64,000 nucleotides of DNA, taken from Streptomyces sp. NBC_01198. GTDB lineage: Bacteria; Actinomycetota; Actinomycetes; Streptomycetales; Streptomycetaceae. The DNA is taken from contig NZ_CP108568.1 in assembly GCF_036010485.1 (NCBI RefSeq), positions 6,804,001-6,868,000 of the forward strand, read 5' to 3'. Position numbers and translations under genes: made by a program. Below, in pieces: positions 1 through 9,741 of this stretch. How positions within the stretch are numbered: the stretch's first letter is position 1; each line of letters opens with the position of its first letter. The notes beneath the pieces are model-generated. The model worked only from the letters and a program-made list of their open reading frames with translations. It was not told the DNA's origin and did not search any database.

Positions 1-2
1 GG

Positions 3-293
3 CTCGGGGTGGCCGCCGAGATGTCCTCCCACCTCTTCGACTCCCAGGGCCGCCGGGTCGGCCGTGACCTGGGCGAACGCTGCATCACCATCGACGCGGA
101 CCGGCTGCGGCGCATCCCCGAGGTGCTGGCCATCGCGGGCGGTACGCGCAAGGCCGCCGCGATCGACGCGGTGCTGCGCTCCGGCCTGGTCACCAGCCTG
201 GTCACCGACACCGCGGCCGCCGACCAGCTGCTGCGCTCCACCGCGGCCGCCCGCCGCCCGGCGCTGGACCGCGCCGACCCCGACGGGTCCTGA
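3..293 (+). CDS. SorC/DeoR-type sugar-responsive transcriptional regulator, C-terminal end only
   Basis: Only the last 96 codons or so are in the window; the reading frame is open to the left edge, so the gene is 5'-truncated by the window and the internal GTG and ATG codons here are not starts. The visible part reads like the end of the effector-binding domain of SorC/DeoR-type regulators: a stretch with SSHLFDSQGR and ITIDADRLRRIP, then the typical IAGGTRKAAAIDAVLRSG and SLVTDTAAADQLL ending. In this family the C-terminal domain binds a phosphorylated sugar and the missing N-terminal helix-turn-helix binds DNA. The target operon cannot be told from this fragment. The next gene lies 90 bp downstream and is unrelated. 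Confidence 0.75.
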   Translation, partial: LGVAAEMSSHLFDSQGRRVGRDLGERCITIDADRLRRIPEVLAIAGGTRKAAAIDAVLRSGLVTSLVTDTAAADQLLRSTAAARRPALDRADPDGS

Positions 294-361
294 GAGCCCC
301 CCGCCGCACCGGCGCGAAGAGCGCCCCGCCGCACCCGGGCGCGCTGCCGCGCCGCCGGTGA

Positions 362-2218
<1,857 letters not shown>

Positions 2219-2239
2219 CCGGAGGTAGCGTCGGGGCTC

Positions 2240-2695
2240 GTGCCGCTGAACGAACTCGACGAACGCATCGTCCACGCCCTGGCCGTCGACGCCCGCCGCT
2301 CCTACGCCGACATCGGCGCCGAGGTGGGCCTGTCGGCGCCCGCCGTCAAACGCCGGGTCGACCGGCTGCTGGCGGCGGGCGCCATCACCGGTTTCACCGT
2401 ACGGGTCGACCCGGCCGCGCTCGGCTGGCAGACCGAGGCGCTGGTGGAGCTGTACTGCCGCCACAACACCTCGCCCGCGGACATCAGGCGGGGCCTGTCC
2501 CGCTACCCCGAGGTGGCGTCCGCCTCGACCGTGACCGGCGAGGCGGACGCGGTGGTGCAGGTCTTCGCCGCCGACGTGCGGCACTTCGAGCAGGTACTGG
2601 AACGTATCGCCGGTGAGCCGTTCGTGACCCGTACGAAGTCGGTGCTGGTGCTCTCGCCGCTGCTCCGCCGCTATGGCGCGGGCAGTCCCGGCTGA
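2240..2695 (+). CDS. Lrp/AsnC-family transcriptional regulator
   Basis: A 151-residue protein with the two-domain Lrp layout: an N-terminal winged helix-turn-helix (LNELDERIVHALAVDARRSY, then IGAEVGLSAPAVKRRVDRL) and a C-terminal RAM/AsnC ligand-binding domain from about residue 70. Such proteins bind amino acids or related small molecules and act as dimers or octamers. The GTG start has a GGAGGT motif 12 bp upstream. It follows guaB1 by 21 bp. The lysine-degradation pair davAB begins about 1.4 kb downstream behind a direct repeat, so a role in lysine sensing is possible but is only inferred from proximity. Confidence 0.9.
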   Translation: MPLNELDERIVHALAVDARRSYADIGAEVGLSAPAVKRRVDRLLAAGAITGFTVRVDPAALGWQTEALVELYCRHNTSPADIRRGLSRYPEVASASTVTGEADAVVQVFAADVRHFEQVLERIAGEPFVTRTKSVLVLSPLLRRYGAGSPG

Positions 2696-2754
2696 TCCGA
2701 CCTGCGGCTTTACCAAGTCATGCCACTGTTTATGGATTTTGTCCGTATTTCTGG

Positions 2755-2778
2755 GTTTTGCCGGAATCTCCCGGGTAA
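2755..2778 (+). promoter_or_regulatory. Candidate sigma-B-type stress promoter
   Basis: GTTT at 2755-2758 and GGGTAA at 2773-2778 are separated by 14 bp. This fits the Streptomyces sigma-B consensus GNNTN(14-16)GGGTA. Transcription would begin about 35-45 bp before the ATG of the PRC-barrel/DUF2382 gene. The flanking 100 bp are unusually AT-rich for this window. PRC/DUF2382 proteins being stress-induced is background knowledge; the assignment is a pattern match only. Confidence 0.5.
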
Positions 2779-2825
2779 TCCGTTCATTGACCGTTCCCAG
2801 GTCACGGCAGCCCCGAGGAGGCGAC

Positions 2826-3815
2826 ATGATCACGCGCGAACAGATACCCCAGGTGGTGGGCCATCCGGTCCATGACGCCGAAGGCAAGAAGGTCGGCGAT
2901 GCCAAACACATGTACCTGGACGACAAGTCCGGAAACCCCGAGTGGGTGACGGTCAAGACCGGGTTCTTCGGCAGCAACGAGACCTTCGTGCCGACCCGTT
3001 CCGCGCGGCTGGTCCAGGACCATCTGGAGGTGCCGTACCCGAAGGAGAAGATCAAGGGCGCTCCCAACGTGGACGTCGACTCCGGCGGCCACCTGTCGGT
3101 CGAGGAGGAACAGCACCTCTACCGCTACTACGGCATCGAGCGGACCGGCGAGAAGGACATGGACGCCGGGACGGCCCCGGCGGCGGCAGGCACCGCAGGG
3201 GCTGCTGCGGGCGCGGGCACCGCGGCGGCCATGAAGCCCGGCGGTGACATGGACACCGACACCACCCGGGACGCGGACACCGGCACCCCCGACATGGACA
3301 AGACCACCACCGCCGGCGCCGGATCGGGCGCGGCCTACGCGGCCGGCCGCAGCGGCTCCGCGGAGCGGCTGGGCGCGGGCGACGTCGAAGCCGAGGCCGA
3401 CGCCATGACGCGCTCCGAGGAGGAGATGCACGTCAAGGTCGAACGGCACGCCGCGGGGAAGGCCCGGCTGCACAAGTACGTCGAGGTCGAGGAGGTCGAG
3501 CAGACCGTGCCGGTCAGGCACGAGGAGGTCAAGCTCGAACGCGAACCCCTCAGCGCCACCGACCGCGAGGCGCTGCGCTCGGGAGCCGACATCAGCGAGG
3601 CGGAACGCTTCGTGACGCTGCACGAGGAGAGCCCCGTGGTGGAGACCGAGGTCGTCGCCAAGGAGCGGGTACGGATGCGCGTCGAGGAGCACGTCGAGCA
3701 GAAGAAGGTGCACGGGCGGGTCCGCAAGGAGCGGATCGAGGCCGACATGGACGAGCCGAGCGATGCCCTGCCGGGTACCGACGACCCGAGCCGGGGCGGC
3801 CGCCCGGAACGCTGA
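2826..3815 (+). CDS. PRC-barrel and DUF2382 domain protein
   Basis: A 329-residue cytoplasmic protein. Residues about 5-85 form a PRC-barrel (IPQVVGHPVHDAEGKKVGD, then DDKSGNPEWVTVKTG and FVPTRSARL). Residues about 105-190 are a low-complexity Ala/Gly/Asp linker. The C-terminal part from about 195 is a charged DUF2382 domain (RSEEEMHVKVERHAAGKARL, then ESPVVETEVVAKERVRM), rich in Glu, Lys and Arg. This architecture is common in actinobacteria and Deinococcus-like bacteria and is linked to stress responses; the biochemical function is unknown. The ATG at 2826 follows a strong GAGGAGG site. A possible sigma-B promoter lies upstream and a strong hairpin terminator downstream, so it appears monocistronic. 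Confidence 0.88.
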   Translation: MITREQIPQVVGHPVHDAEGKKVGDAKHMYLDDKSGNPEWVTVKTGFFGSNETFVPTRSARLVQDHLEVPYPKEKIKGAPNVDVDSGGHLSVEEEQHLYRYYGIERTGEKDMDAGTAPAAAGTAGAAAGAGTAAAMKPGGDMDTDTTRDADTGTPDMDKTTTAGAGSGAAYAAGRSGSAERLGAGDVEAEADAMTRSEEEMHVKVERHAAGKARLHKYVEVEEVEQTVPVRHEEVKLEREPLSATDREALRSGADISEAERFVTLHEESPVVETEVVAKERVRMRVEEHVEQKKVHGRVRKERIEADMDEPSDALPGTDDPSRGGRPER

Positions 3816-3830
3816 CCGCCGGCCCCGCAC

Positions 3831-3866
3831 GGCGCCCGGACCCCTCCCCGGAGGCGTCCGGGCGCC
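3831..3866 (+). terminator. Rho-independent-type hairpin after the PRC-barrel gene
   Basis: An 11-bp perfect arm (GGCGCCCGGAC at 3831-3841, complement at 3856-3866) continues after one mismatch into a further 5-bp stem CCTCC/GGAGG. It starts 16 bp after the stop codon. There is no T tract, as is usual for Streptomyces terminators. Confidence 0.7.
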
Positions 3867-3915
3867 GCCGCGTTCGGCCCCGGCGGGCACCGCACGACGC
3901 CCGGAGCCGCCGTCG

Positions 3916-3970
3916 CGCAACGAATCACCGCGCAGGCGGCCCGAGACGCAACGGATCGCGCCCGCAGGCG
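3916..3970. promoter_or_regulatory. Direct repeat upstream of davA, possible operator
   Basis: CGCAACGAATC...CGCAGGCG at 3916-3938 is repeated as CGCAACGGATC...CGCAGGCG at 3947-3970. The two copies start 31 bp apart, close to three helical turns, so they lie on the same DNA face. They sit about 90-140 bp before the davA start. Same-face repeats suit regulators that bind as multimers, such as Lrp/AsnC proteins, but the regulator is not identified. Confidence 0.45.
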
Positions 3971-4057
3971 CAATGTTCGGCCCTTCCCTGCGCGGGCGGC
4001 AGCCGTTAGCGTCGAAGGTGCCCCCGTACCCCGCCTGACCAGCAGAAAGAGGCCGCC

Positions 4058-4822
4058 TTGCGGATCGCGATCGCCCAGGGGATCGCCCCGGGACCCGACG
4101 CGCTGGACGCGGCGGCGGCGGAGGCGGCCGGGCACGGCGCCCGGCTGCTGGTCACGCCCGAGCTGTCGCTGACCGGCTACGCACGCGGGCTGCGGGGCGC
4201 GATGCCGGCGGACGACATGGTCGGGGAGATCGCCGCCCGGCACGGGGTCGCCGTCGTCCACGGCGGGCCCGAACGGGACGGCTCCGCCGTCTTCAACACC
4301 GCCCGGCTGACCGGCCCCGACGGGGCGACGCTGGCGGCGTACCGCAAGACCCACCTGTACGGCGACCAGGAGCGCGCCGCCTTCACCCCCGGCGACCGGC
4401 TGGTCGTCCAGGCCGACCTGGACGGCGTCAGGATCGGCCTGCTGATCTGCTACGACGTCGAATTCCCGGAGGCCGTCAGGGCGCACGCGCTGGCCGGCAC
4501 CGAACTGCTCGCGGTGCCCACCGCCCTGATGCGCCCTTACGAGTTCGTGCCGCGGGTGCTCGTCCCCGCCAGGGCGTACGAGAACGGCCTGCACATCGCC
4601 TACGCCAACCGCTGCGGCCCGGAGGGCGACCACGACTTCGCCGGGCTGAGCTGCCTGGCGGGACCCGACGGCGAGATACGCGCCCGGGCCGGATCCGGGC
4701 CCGAGCTGCTGATCGCCGAGGTCGACCCGGCACGCAACGCCGACGCGCGGGCGGCCACGCCGTACCTGACCGACCGCCGCCCCGATCTCTACCGCAGCCC
4801 CGCCAGGAGCCCCCGCCCATGA
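4058..4822 (+). CDS. davA: 5-aminopentanamidase (delta-aminovaleramidase), nitrilase superfamily
   Basis: A 254-residue carbon-nitrogen hydrolase with the complete nitrilase catalytic set: Glu35 (in PELSLTGY), Lys97 (in YRKTHLYG) and Cys131 (in ICYDVEFPE). The end, TPYLTDRRPDLY, closely resembles Pseudomonas DavA as I recall it. In the Dav pathway this enzyme hydrolyses 5-aminopentanamide, the product of lysine 2-monooxygenase, to 5-aminovalerate and ammonia in the cytoplasm. The start is a TTG at 4058 after AGAAAGAGG; MRIAIAQG is the normal family beginning, so the rare start is likely real. It overlaps davB by 4 bp, so translational coupling is expected. Another amidase substrate remains possible. 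Confidence 0.85.
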   Translation: MRIAIAQGIAPGPDALDAAAAEAAGHGARLLVTPELSLTGYARGLRGAMPADDMVGEIAARHGVAVVHGGPERDGSAVFNTARLTGPDGATLAAYRKTHLYGDQERAAFTPGDRLVVQADLDGVRIGLLICYDVEFPEAVRAHALAGTELLAVPTALMRPYEFVPRVLVPARAYENGLHIAYANRCGPEGDHDFAGLSCLAGPDGEIRARAGSGPELLIAEVDPARNADARAATPYLTDRRPDLYRSPARSPRP

Positions 4823-6522
4823 CGTCCGTGCCCACCGCCGTCCACGACGAGCAGCACATCGCGGCGCAGACCGAACCGCCCATCACCATGTTCGGCCCGG
4901 ACTTCCCCTACGCCTACGACGACTTCCTCGCCCACCCCGCCGGGCTCGGCTCGGTGCCGCCCGCCGAGCACGGCACCGAGGTCGCGGTCATCGGCGGCGG
5001 CCTGTCCGGCATCGTCACCGCCTACGAGCTGCTGACGATGGGCCTGCGCCCGGTGGTCTACGAGGCCGACCGGATCGGCGGCCGGCTGCGTACCGTCGGC
5101 TTCGACGGATGCGACCCGGGGCTGACCGCCGAGCTGGGCGCGATGCGCTTCCCACCGTCCTCCACCGCCTTCCAGCACTACGTGGACCTGGTCGGGCTGG
5201 TCACCAGGCCCTTCCCCAACCCACTGGCGCCCTGCACCCCCTCCACGGTCGTCGACCTCAAGGGGGAGTCGCACTACGCCACCTCGGTGGCTGACCTGCC
5301 GGAGGTCTACCACCAGGTCATGCACGCCTGGAACGCCTGCCTGGAGGACGGCGCCGACTTCTCCGCCATGCAGCGCGCGCTGCGCGAGCGCGACGTGCCG
5401 GCGATCCGGGCGATCTGGTCGGCGCTGGTGGAGAAACTGGACAACCAGACCTTCTACGGCTTCCTGTGCGACTCGCCGGCCTTCCGGTCCTTCCGGCACC
5501 GGGAGATCTTCGGCCAGGTCGGCTTCGGCACCGGCGGCTGGGACACCGACTTCCCCAACTCCATCCTGGAGATCCTGCGGGTGGTCTACACCGGCGCCGA
5601 CGACGACCACCGCGGCATCGTCGGCGGCAGCCAGCAGCTCCCGCAGCGGCTGTGGGAACGCGCCCCGGACAAGGCCGTGCACTGGCCGAGCGGTACCTCG
5701 CTCGCCTCGCTGCACGGCGGCGAGCCGCGCCCGGCCGTCACCGGCCTGCACCGCACCGCAGGCAACCGGATCACCGTCACCGACGCCACCGGCGACCTGC
5801 GCTCGTACAAGGCGGCGGTCTTCACCGCCCAGTCCTGGCTGCTGCTGTCGAGGATCTCCTGCGACGACGCGCTCTTCCCGATCGACCACTGGACGGCGAT
5901 GGAGCGCACCCACTACATGGAGTCCAGCAAGCTCTTCGTGCCCGTCGACCGTCCGTTCTGGCTCGACCAGGACCCGCGCACCGGCCGCGACACCCTGTCG
6001 ATGACGCTGACCGACCGGATGACCCGCGGCACCTACCTGCTGGACGACGGCCCCGACCGGCCCGCCGCGATCTGCCTGTCCTACACCTGGTGCGACGACA
6101 GCCTGAAGTGGCTGCCGCTGAGCGCGCACGAGCGGATGGAGGTGATGCTCAAGTCGCTCGGCGAGATCTACCCGGGCGTCGACATCAGGAAGCACATCAT
6201 CGGCAACCCGGTGACCGTGTCATGGGAGAACGAGCCGTGGTTCATGGGCGCCTTCAAGGCCAACCTGCCCGGTCACTACCGCTACCAGCGGCGGCTGTTC
6301 ACCCACTTCATGCAGGACGCGCTGCCCGCCGACCGGCGCGGTCTCTTCCTGGCCGGCGACGACATCTCCTGGACCGCCGGATGGGCCGAAGGCGCCGTGC
6401 AGACCGCGCTGAACGCGGTGTGGGGCGTCATGCACCACCTCGGCGGCGGCACCGACCCGCTCAACCCGGGCCCCGGCGACCGCTACGAGGAGATCGCGCC
6501 CGTCCTGCTGCCCGAGGACTGA
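4819..6522 (+). CDS. davB: L-lysine 2-monooxygenase, flavin amine-oxidase family
   Basis: A 567-residue FAD enzyme. The N-terminal segment ITMFGPDFPYAYDDFL...HPAGLGS matches remembered Pseudomonas putida DavB closely, better than tryptophan monooxygenase IaaM, which shares the fold. The dinucleotide-binding GGGLSG is at residues 59-64, followed by YEADRIGGRLR. Family signatures follow: AELGAMRFPPSSTAF, FGQVGFGTGGW, SSKLFVPVDRPFW and AGWAEGAVQTALNAVWG. DavB oxidatively decarboxylates L-lysine to 5-aminopentanamide, which DavA then hydrolyses. The 4-bp overlap with davA supports one operon. The 3' end overlaps the convergent DUF5995 gene by 40 bp, so no separate terminator is visible. Arginine or another basic amino acid as substrate cannot be excluded. 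Confidence 0.88.
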   Translation: MTSVPTAVHDEQHIAAQTEPPITMFGPDFPYAYDDFLAHPAGLGSVPPAEHGTEVAVIGGGLSGIVTAYELLTMGLRPVVYEADRIGGRLRTVGFDGCDPGLTAELGAMRFPPSSTAFQHYVDLVGLVTRPFPNPLAPCTPSTVVDLKGESHYATSVADLPEVYHQVMHAWNACLEDGADFSAMQRALRERDVPAIRAIWSALVEKLDNQTFYGFLCDSPAFRSFRHREIFGQVGFGTGGWDTDFPNSILEILRVVYTGADDDHRGIVGGSQQLPQRLWERAPDKAVHWPSGTSLASLHGGEPRPAVTGLHRTAGNRITVTDATGDLRSYKAAVFTAQSWLLLSRISCDDALFPIDHWTAMERTHYMESSKLFVPVDRPFWLDQDPRTGRDTLSMTLTDRMTRGTYLLDDGPDRPAAICLSYTWCDDSLKWLPLSAHERMEVMLKSLGEIYPGVDIRKHIIGNPVTVSWENEPWFMGAFKANLPGHYRYQRRLFTHFMQDALPADRRGLFLAGDDISWTAGWAEGAVQTALNAVWGVMHHLGGGTDPLNPGPGDRYEEIAPVLLPED

Positions 6523-7190
6523 CGCCCGCCCACCGGCGTCAGCAGCAGCCGGCCGACCAGCCCGACGCCGGCGTCCAGCCGGCTCACGCACTCCTCGAAG
6601 GCGTCGTCGCTGCGGCGCAGCGCCCACAGCAGCCGGGCCGCCGCCCAGGCGGCGTCCCTGGCCCTGGCCAGCGACCACGACCCGACCAGATGCGTCAGCG
6701 GATCGGCCGCCTCCAGCACGTCAGGGCCCGGCATCAGCAGCTCCCTGACCTCCACCTCGATCACCGTCAGCGCCTCACCGACCCGGTCGAAGTCCGCTTC
6801 GAGCTCCGGCAGTTCGCGGCCCGTCGCCCGGCAGGTGTCCAGCACCGCCAGCGCGAGGTCGTGGCCCACATGGGCGTTGATACCTGCCAACGCGAACTGC
6901 AGCGGCCGGATGCCCGGGTGGGCGCGCAGCCGCAGCAGCGGCCGCCAGCACGCCGGCGCCCTGCGGCCCGCCGCGTCGTCAGCCACCGCCGCGAGATACC
7001 GCCCGGCGAACCGTACGGCCAGCTCGGCGGCGGCCACCCGGTCCGCGAAGTCCCCGGCGGCCAGCCGCCGCCGCACCTCCTCGGTCACCGCGACATAGAC
7101 CCGGTTGAAGACGGCGACCCCGTCGCCGTGCGGCAGCCCCGCGTCCACCCCTCGCATCCGGTCGAGCACACCGCCCACATCCGTCATCAT
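6483..7190 (-). CDS. DUF5995 family protein
   Basis: A protein of about 235 residues with the actinobacterial DUF5995 pattern: VGGVLDRMRGVDAGLPHGDG near the start, then FNRVYVAVTEEV, and FALAGINAHVGHDLALAV in the middle. The invariant His and Asp of the NAHVGHDL segment suggest a metal site, but no activity is established to my knowledge. There are no signal peptide or membrane segments. Tandem ATGs at 7190 and 7187 are the likely starts; an ATG at 7208 would add six residues. It is convergent with davB and overlaps its 3' end by 40 bp, and it is divergent from the XRE regulator 147 bp away. Confidence 0.8.
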   Translation of the reverse strand: MMTDVGGVLDRMRGVDAGLPHGDGVAVFNRVYVAVTEEVRRRLAAGDFADRVAAAELAVRFAGRYLAAVADDAAGRRAPACWRPLLRLRAHPGIRPLQFALAGINAHVGHDLALAVLDTCRATGRELPELEADFDRVGEALTVIEVEVRELLMPGPDVLEAADPLTHLVGSWSLARARDAAWAAARLLWALRRSDDAFEECVSRLDAGVGLVGRLLLTPVGGRQSSGSRTGAISS

Positions 7191-7336
7191 GCGTCCCAGT
7201 CTGCGCACCCGGCGCCGCCGGCTCCCGCGGCACGCCGCAGCCGGTCACCGCCGGTGGACCCCCGCGGACACCGACCCGCTGATCGGGGGAGTGCCACGCC
7301 CTGGATAGCCGGGCGCGGACGACGCATGCTGGAGGG

Positions 7337-8179
7337 GTGGACCGACCAGAACTTGCCGACTTCCTGCGCCGCAGCCGCGACCGGCTGGCCCCCGCCGACG
7401 TGGGGCTGGGCGGCGGCGCCCGGCGCCGCACCCCGGGCCTGCGCCGCGAGGAGGTGGCCCAGCTCGCCGGGATGTCAGTGGACTACTACACCCGCCTCGA
7501 ACAGGCGCGCGGCCCGCACCCGTCCCGGCAGATGCTCGGCGCGCTCGCCCGCGCCCTGCGGCTGACCACCGACGAGCGCGACCACCTCTTCCACCTTGCG
7601 GGCGAGGAACCGCCCCGGGAGACCGGCTCCAGCGGGTACGTACGCCCCGGCCTGCTGCTGATCCTGGACCGGCTGCACGACACGCCCGCCCAGGTCGTCA
7701 GCGACATCGGCGACATCCTGGTGCAGAACGCCATGGCCTCCGCCCTGCTCGGCGACGTGTCCACCCGCCCGCCGGGGATGCGCAACGTCGTACGCCGGGC
7801 CTTCACCGAGCCCTCCGGCATGGACATCTTCCCGCCCGAGGACCACGAGACGCTGGCCCGCAGCCACGTCGCGCACCTGCGGGCGGTGCTCGCCGCCCGC
7901 CCCGACGACCCGCGGGCGGCCGGCCTGGTGGCCGAGATGCGCGCGGCGAGCGAGCTCTTCGCCCGGCTGTGGGCCGAGCACGAGGTCGCGGTCCGGCGCT
8001 CCGACACCAAGCGGATCAGGCACCCGATCGTGGGGGAGATGGAGCTGGACTGCGAGGTGCTGCTCAGCTCGGGACACGGCCAGCGGCTGATCGTCTACAC
8101 CGCCCGGCCCGGCACCGCCGCGTACGAGCGGCTGCAACTCCTGCGGGTGGTCGGTATGCAGGACCTGACGACCGGCTGA
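7337..8179 (+). CDS. XRE-family helix-turn-helix regulator with MmyB-like ligand domain
   Basis: A 280-residue regulator. The N-terminal XRE domain reads LADFLRRSRDRL, then RRTPGLRREEVAQLAGMSVD and YTRLEQARGPHPSRQMLGAL. From about residue 95 it has an MmyB-like C-terminal domain (LDRLHDTPAQVVSDIGDILVQN, then a long helical part to IVYTARPGTAAYERLQLL), a PAS-like fold that binds fatty-acid-like or other small ligands in the family. The GTG start at 7337 overlaps a GGAGGGG ribosome-binding motif. Regulators of this type often control an adjacent divergent oxidoreductase; here the divergent neighbour is the DUF5995 gene, which may be the target. Confidence 0.88.
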   Translation: MDRPELADFLRRSRDRLAPADVGLGGGARRRTPGLRREEVAQLAGMSVDYYTRLEQARGPHPSRQMLGALARALRLTTDERDHLFHLAGEEPPRETGSSGYVRPGLLLILDRLHDTPAQVVSDIGDILVQNAMASALLGDVSTRPPGMRNVVRRAFTEPSGMDIFPPEDHETLARSHVAHLRAVLAARPDDPRAAGLVAEMRAASELFARLWAEHEVAVRRSDTKRIRHPIVGEMELDCEVLLSSGHGQRLIVYTARPGTAAYERLQLLRVVGMQDLTTG

Positions 8180-8308
8180 GCCGTGCCGTCAACTCCCGGA
8201 CAGGGCAGGGAAGATGGCGGCGCGCCTGTGCCATGGCGTAATCCCGCGGAATGAAATGCCCGTTGCGGGCTCCCCGATTGGCGGGGCGCGCCGGTACCGT
8301 GGTTCTCG

Positions 8309-8347
8309 GTTCGGCGGGCGCGATTCCCCCGTGCGCGTCCGCCGAAC
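8309..8347 (+). terminator. Hairpin downstream of the XRE regulator
   Basis: GTTCGGCGG at 8309-8317 pairs perfectly with CCGCCGAAC at 8339-8347, with a further CGCG/CGCG inner stem. It lies 130 bp after the stop of the XRE gene and before the convergent MFS gene end, so it could stop transcription from either side. The rest of the 285-bp gap shows no gene. Confidence 0.5.
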
Positions 8348-8464
8348 TCCCCTGACCTGCCGCGTTGCGACCACTCCCGCGGCTGCACCCCATGACGACG
8401 CCGGGCGGCGGACGAGACCGCCCCGGCTCCCACTCCGGTCGGGCCCGCCTGCCACCCGGCGGGC

Positions 8465-9673
8465 TCAGTCGGCGGTGACGTGGGCCGGCGAGGGCGAGCC
8501 CGCCACCTTCACCGCGGTCGGCCGGACGACGCCCGCACCCACCACCAGACCCAGCGTCAGCACCGTGACCAGCGTGAAGGACACCGTCAGCGAGCTGGCG
8601 CCGGCGATCCCGCCGATCGCCGCGGGCGCGATGAGCCCCGAGGTGTACGTGACGGTCGCGACACCCGCGATGGCCTGGCTCGGATTCGGCCCGCTCCGCC
8701 CCGCGGCGGCGAAGCACAGCGGGACGACCACCGATATGCCCACGCCGATCAGCGCGAAGCCGGCGATCGCCGGGACCGGCGCGTGCGAGAGCACCACCAG
8801 CAGCCCGCCGCCGGTCGCGACCACCCCGCCGGCCCGGATCGCCGTCACCGCGCCGAGCCGGCGCACCGCGAAGTCACCCAGCAGCCGGGCCGTCGCCATC
8901 GTGCAGGAGAAGGCGGTGTACGCCAGCGCCGCCACCGCGGGCGAGGCGTTGGCGATGTCGCGCAGGTAGACCGCGCACCAGTCGGCGCTGCCGCCCTCGG
9001 CGAAGACCCCGCAGAAGCCGATCGCCCCGATCACCAGTGCCGCACGCGGCGGCAGCGCGAACCTCGGCGGCGCGGCCTCGTCCGCCGCCGGGTGCAGATC
9101 GGGCACCTTGGCACACACCAGGAAGCCGATCACCACCAGCGCGCCGGCCACCGCACCCAGATGGATCCGGCCGTCAAGCCCCGCATGCGCGGCCGGCACG
9201 CCGATCGCGGCGCCGGTCAGGGTGCCGACGCTCCACATCCCGTGCAGCCCGGACATGATCGACTTGCCCTTGTGCTCCTCGACGGCCACCCCGAGGGCGT
9301 TCATCACCACGTCCGCCATCCCGGCGGAGCCGCCGAAGACCAGCAGCGACAGGCACAGCCACGGCAGCCCGGGCGCCAGCGCCGGCAGGGCGAGCGCGGC
9401 GCACCACATCCCGAGCAGCAGCCGCAGCGCGGTCCGCGACCCGAGCTTGTGCATCAGCCGCCCGGCCAGCGGCATCGTCAGCATCGACCCCACCGCGGGA
9501 CACACCAGCGCGATGCCCAACGCGCCGGCGCTGAGCCCGAGATGGTCCTTGATCCAGGGAATCCGGGTGGCGAACGTGCCCTGCACCGCGCCATGCACGG
9601 CGAAGATGGTGGCGATCGCCATATGGGCGGTGCGTACCTTCGCGGGGGCCCACCGGGCCGCTGGAGGACTCAT
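8465..9673 (-). CDS. MFS transporter
   Basis: A 402-residue membrane protein with about 12 hydrophobic segments and the MFS pattern GRLMHKLGSRTALRLLLGMW after helix 2, and ARLLGDFAVRRLGAV for the second half. The N-terminal region IATIFAVHGAVQGTFATRIPWIK resembles the YbjJ/FucP-like sugar or drug exporter branch, so the substrate is uncertain. It is divergent from a ROK regulator, whose start is 68 bp away, and the ATG at 9673 lies only 8 bp from a 27-bp inverted repeat. Control by that ROK protein is therefore likely. The start has no clear ribosome-binding site, so the message may have little or no leader. Confidence 0.88.
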   Translation of the reverse strand: MSPPAARWAPAKVRTAHMAIATIFAVHGAVQGTFATRIPWIKDHLGLSAGALGIALVCPAVGSMLTMPLAGRLMHKLGSRTALRLLLGMWCAALALPALAPGLPWLCLSLLVFGGSAGMADVVMNALGVAVEEHKGKSIMSGLHGMWSVGTLTGAAIGVPAAHAGLDGRIHLGAVAGALVVIGFLVCAKVPDLHPAADEAAPPRFALPPRAALVIGAIGFCGVFAEGGSADWCAVYLRDIANASPAVAALAYTAFSCTMATARLLGDFAVRRLGAVTAIRAGGVVATGGGLLVVLSHAPVPAIAGFALIGVGISVVVPLCFAAAGRSGPNPSQAIAGVATVTYTSGLIAPAAIGGIAGASSLTVSFTLVTVLTLGLVVGAGVVRPTAVKVAGSPSPAHVTAD

Positions 9674-9681
9674 GGGCGGTA

Positions 9682-9708
9682 AACTATCAGGAAGCCTGCC
9701 TGAAAGTT
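9682..9708. promoter_or_regulatory. Inverted-repeat operator between MFS and ROK genes
   Basis: AACTATCAGG (9682-9691), a 7-bp spacer, then CCTGAAAGTT (9699-9708): 10-bp arms with one mismatch. The element fills the short divergent intergenic region and is AT-rich compared with its surroundings. It is a strong candidate binding site for the adjacent ROK repressor, controlling both genes. Confidence 0.75.
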
Positions 9709-9741
9709 AAGACACCGGGGCCGTCTGGAAGGATCGCCGGC

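Noticed and set aside
4819-6522. Tryptophan 2-monooxygenase (IaaM) with an amidase, an auxin pathway
   Set aside because: The enzyme shares the IaaM fold, but the N-terminal GPDFPYAYDDFL and the whole remembered DavB sequence fit better, and the partner is of the DavA nitrilase type rather than IaaH.
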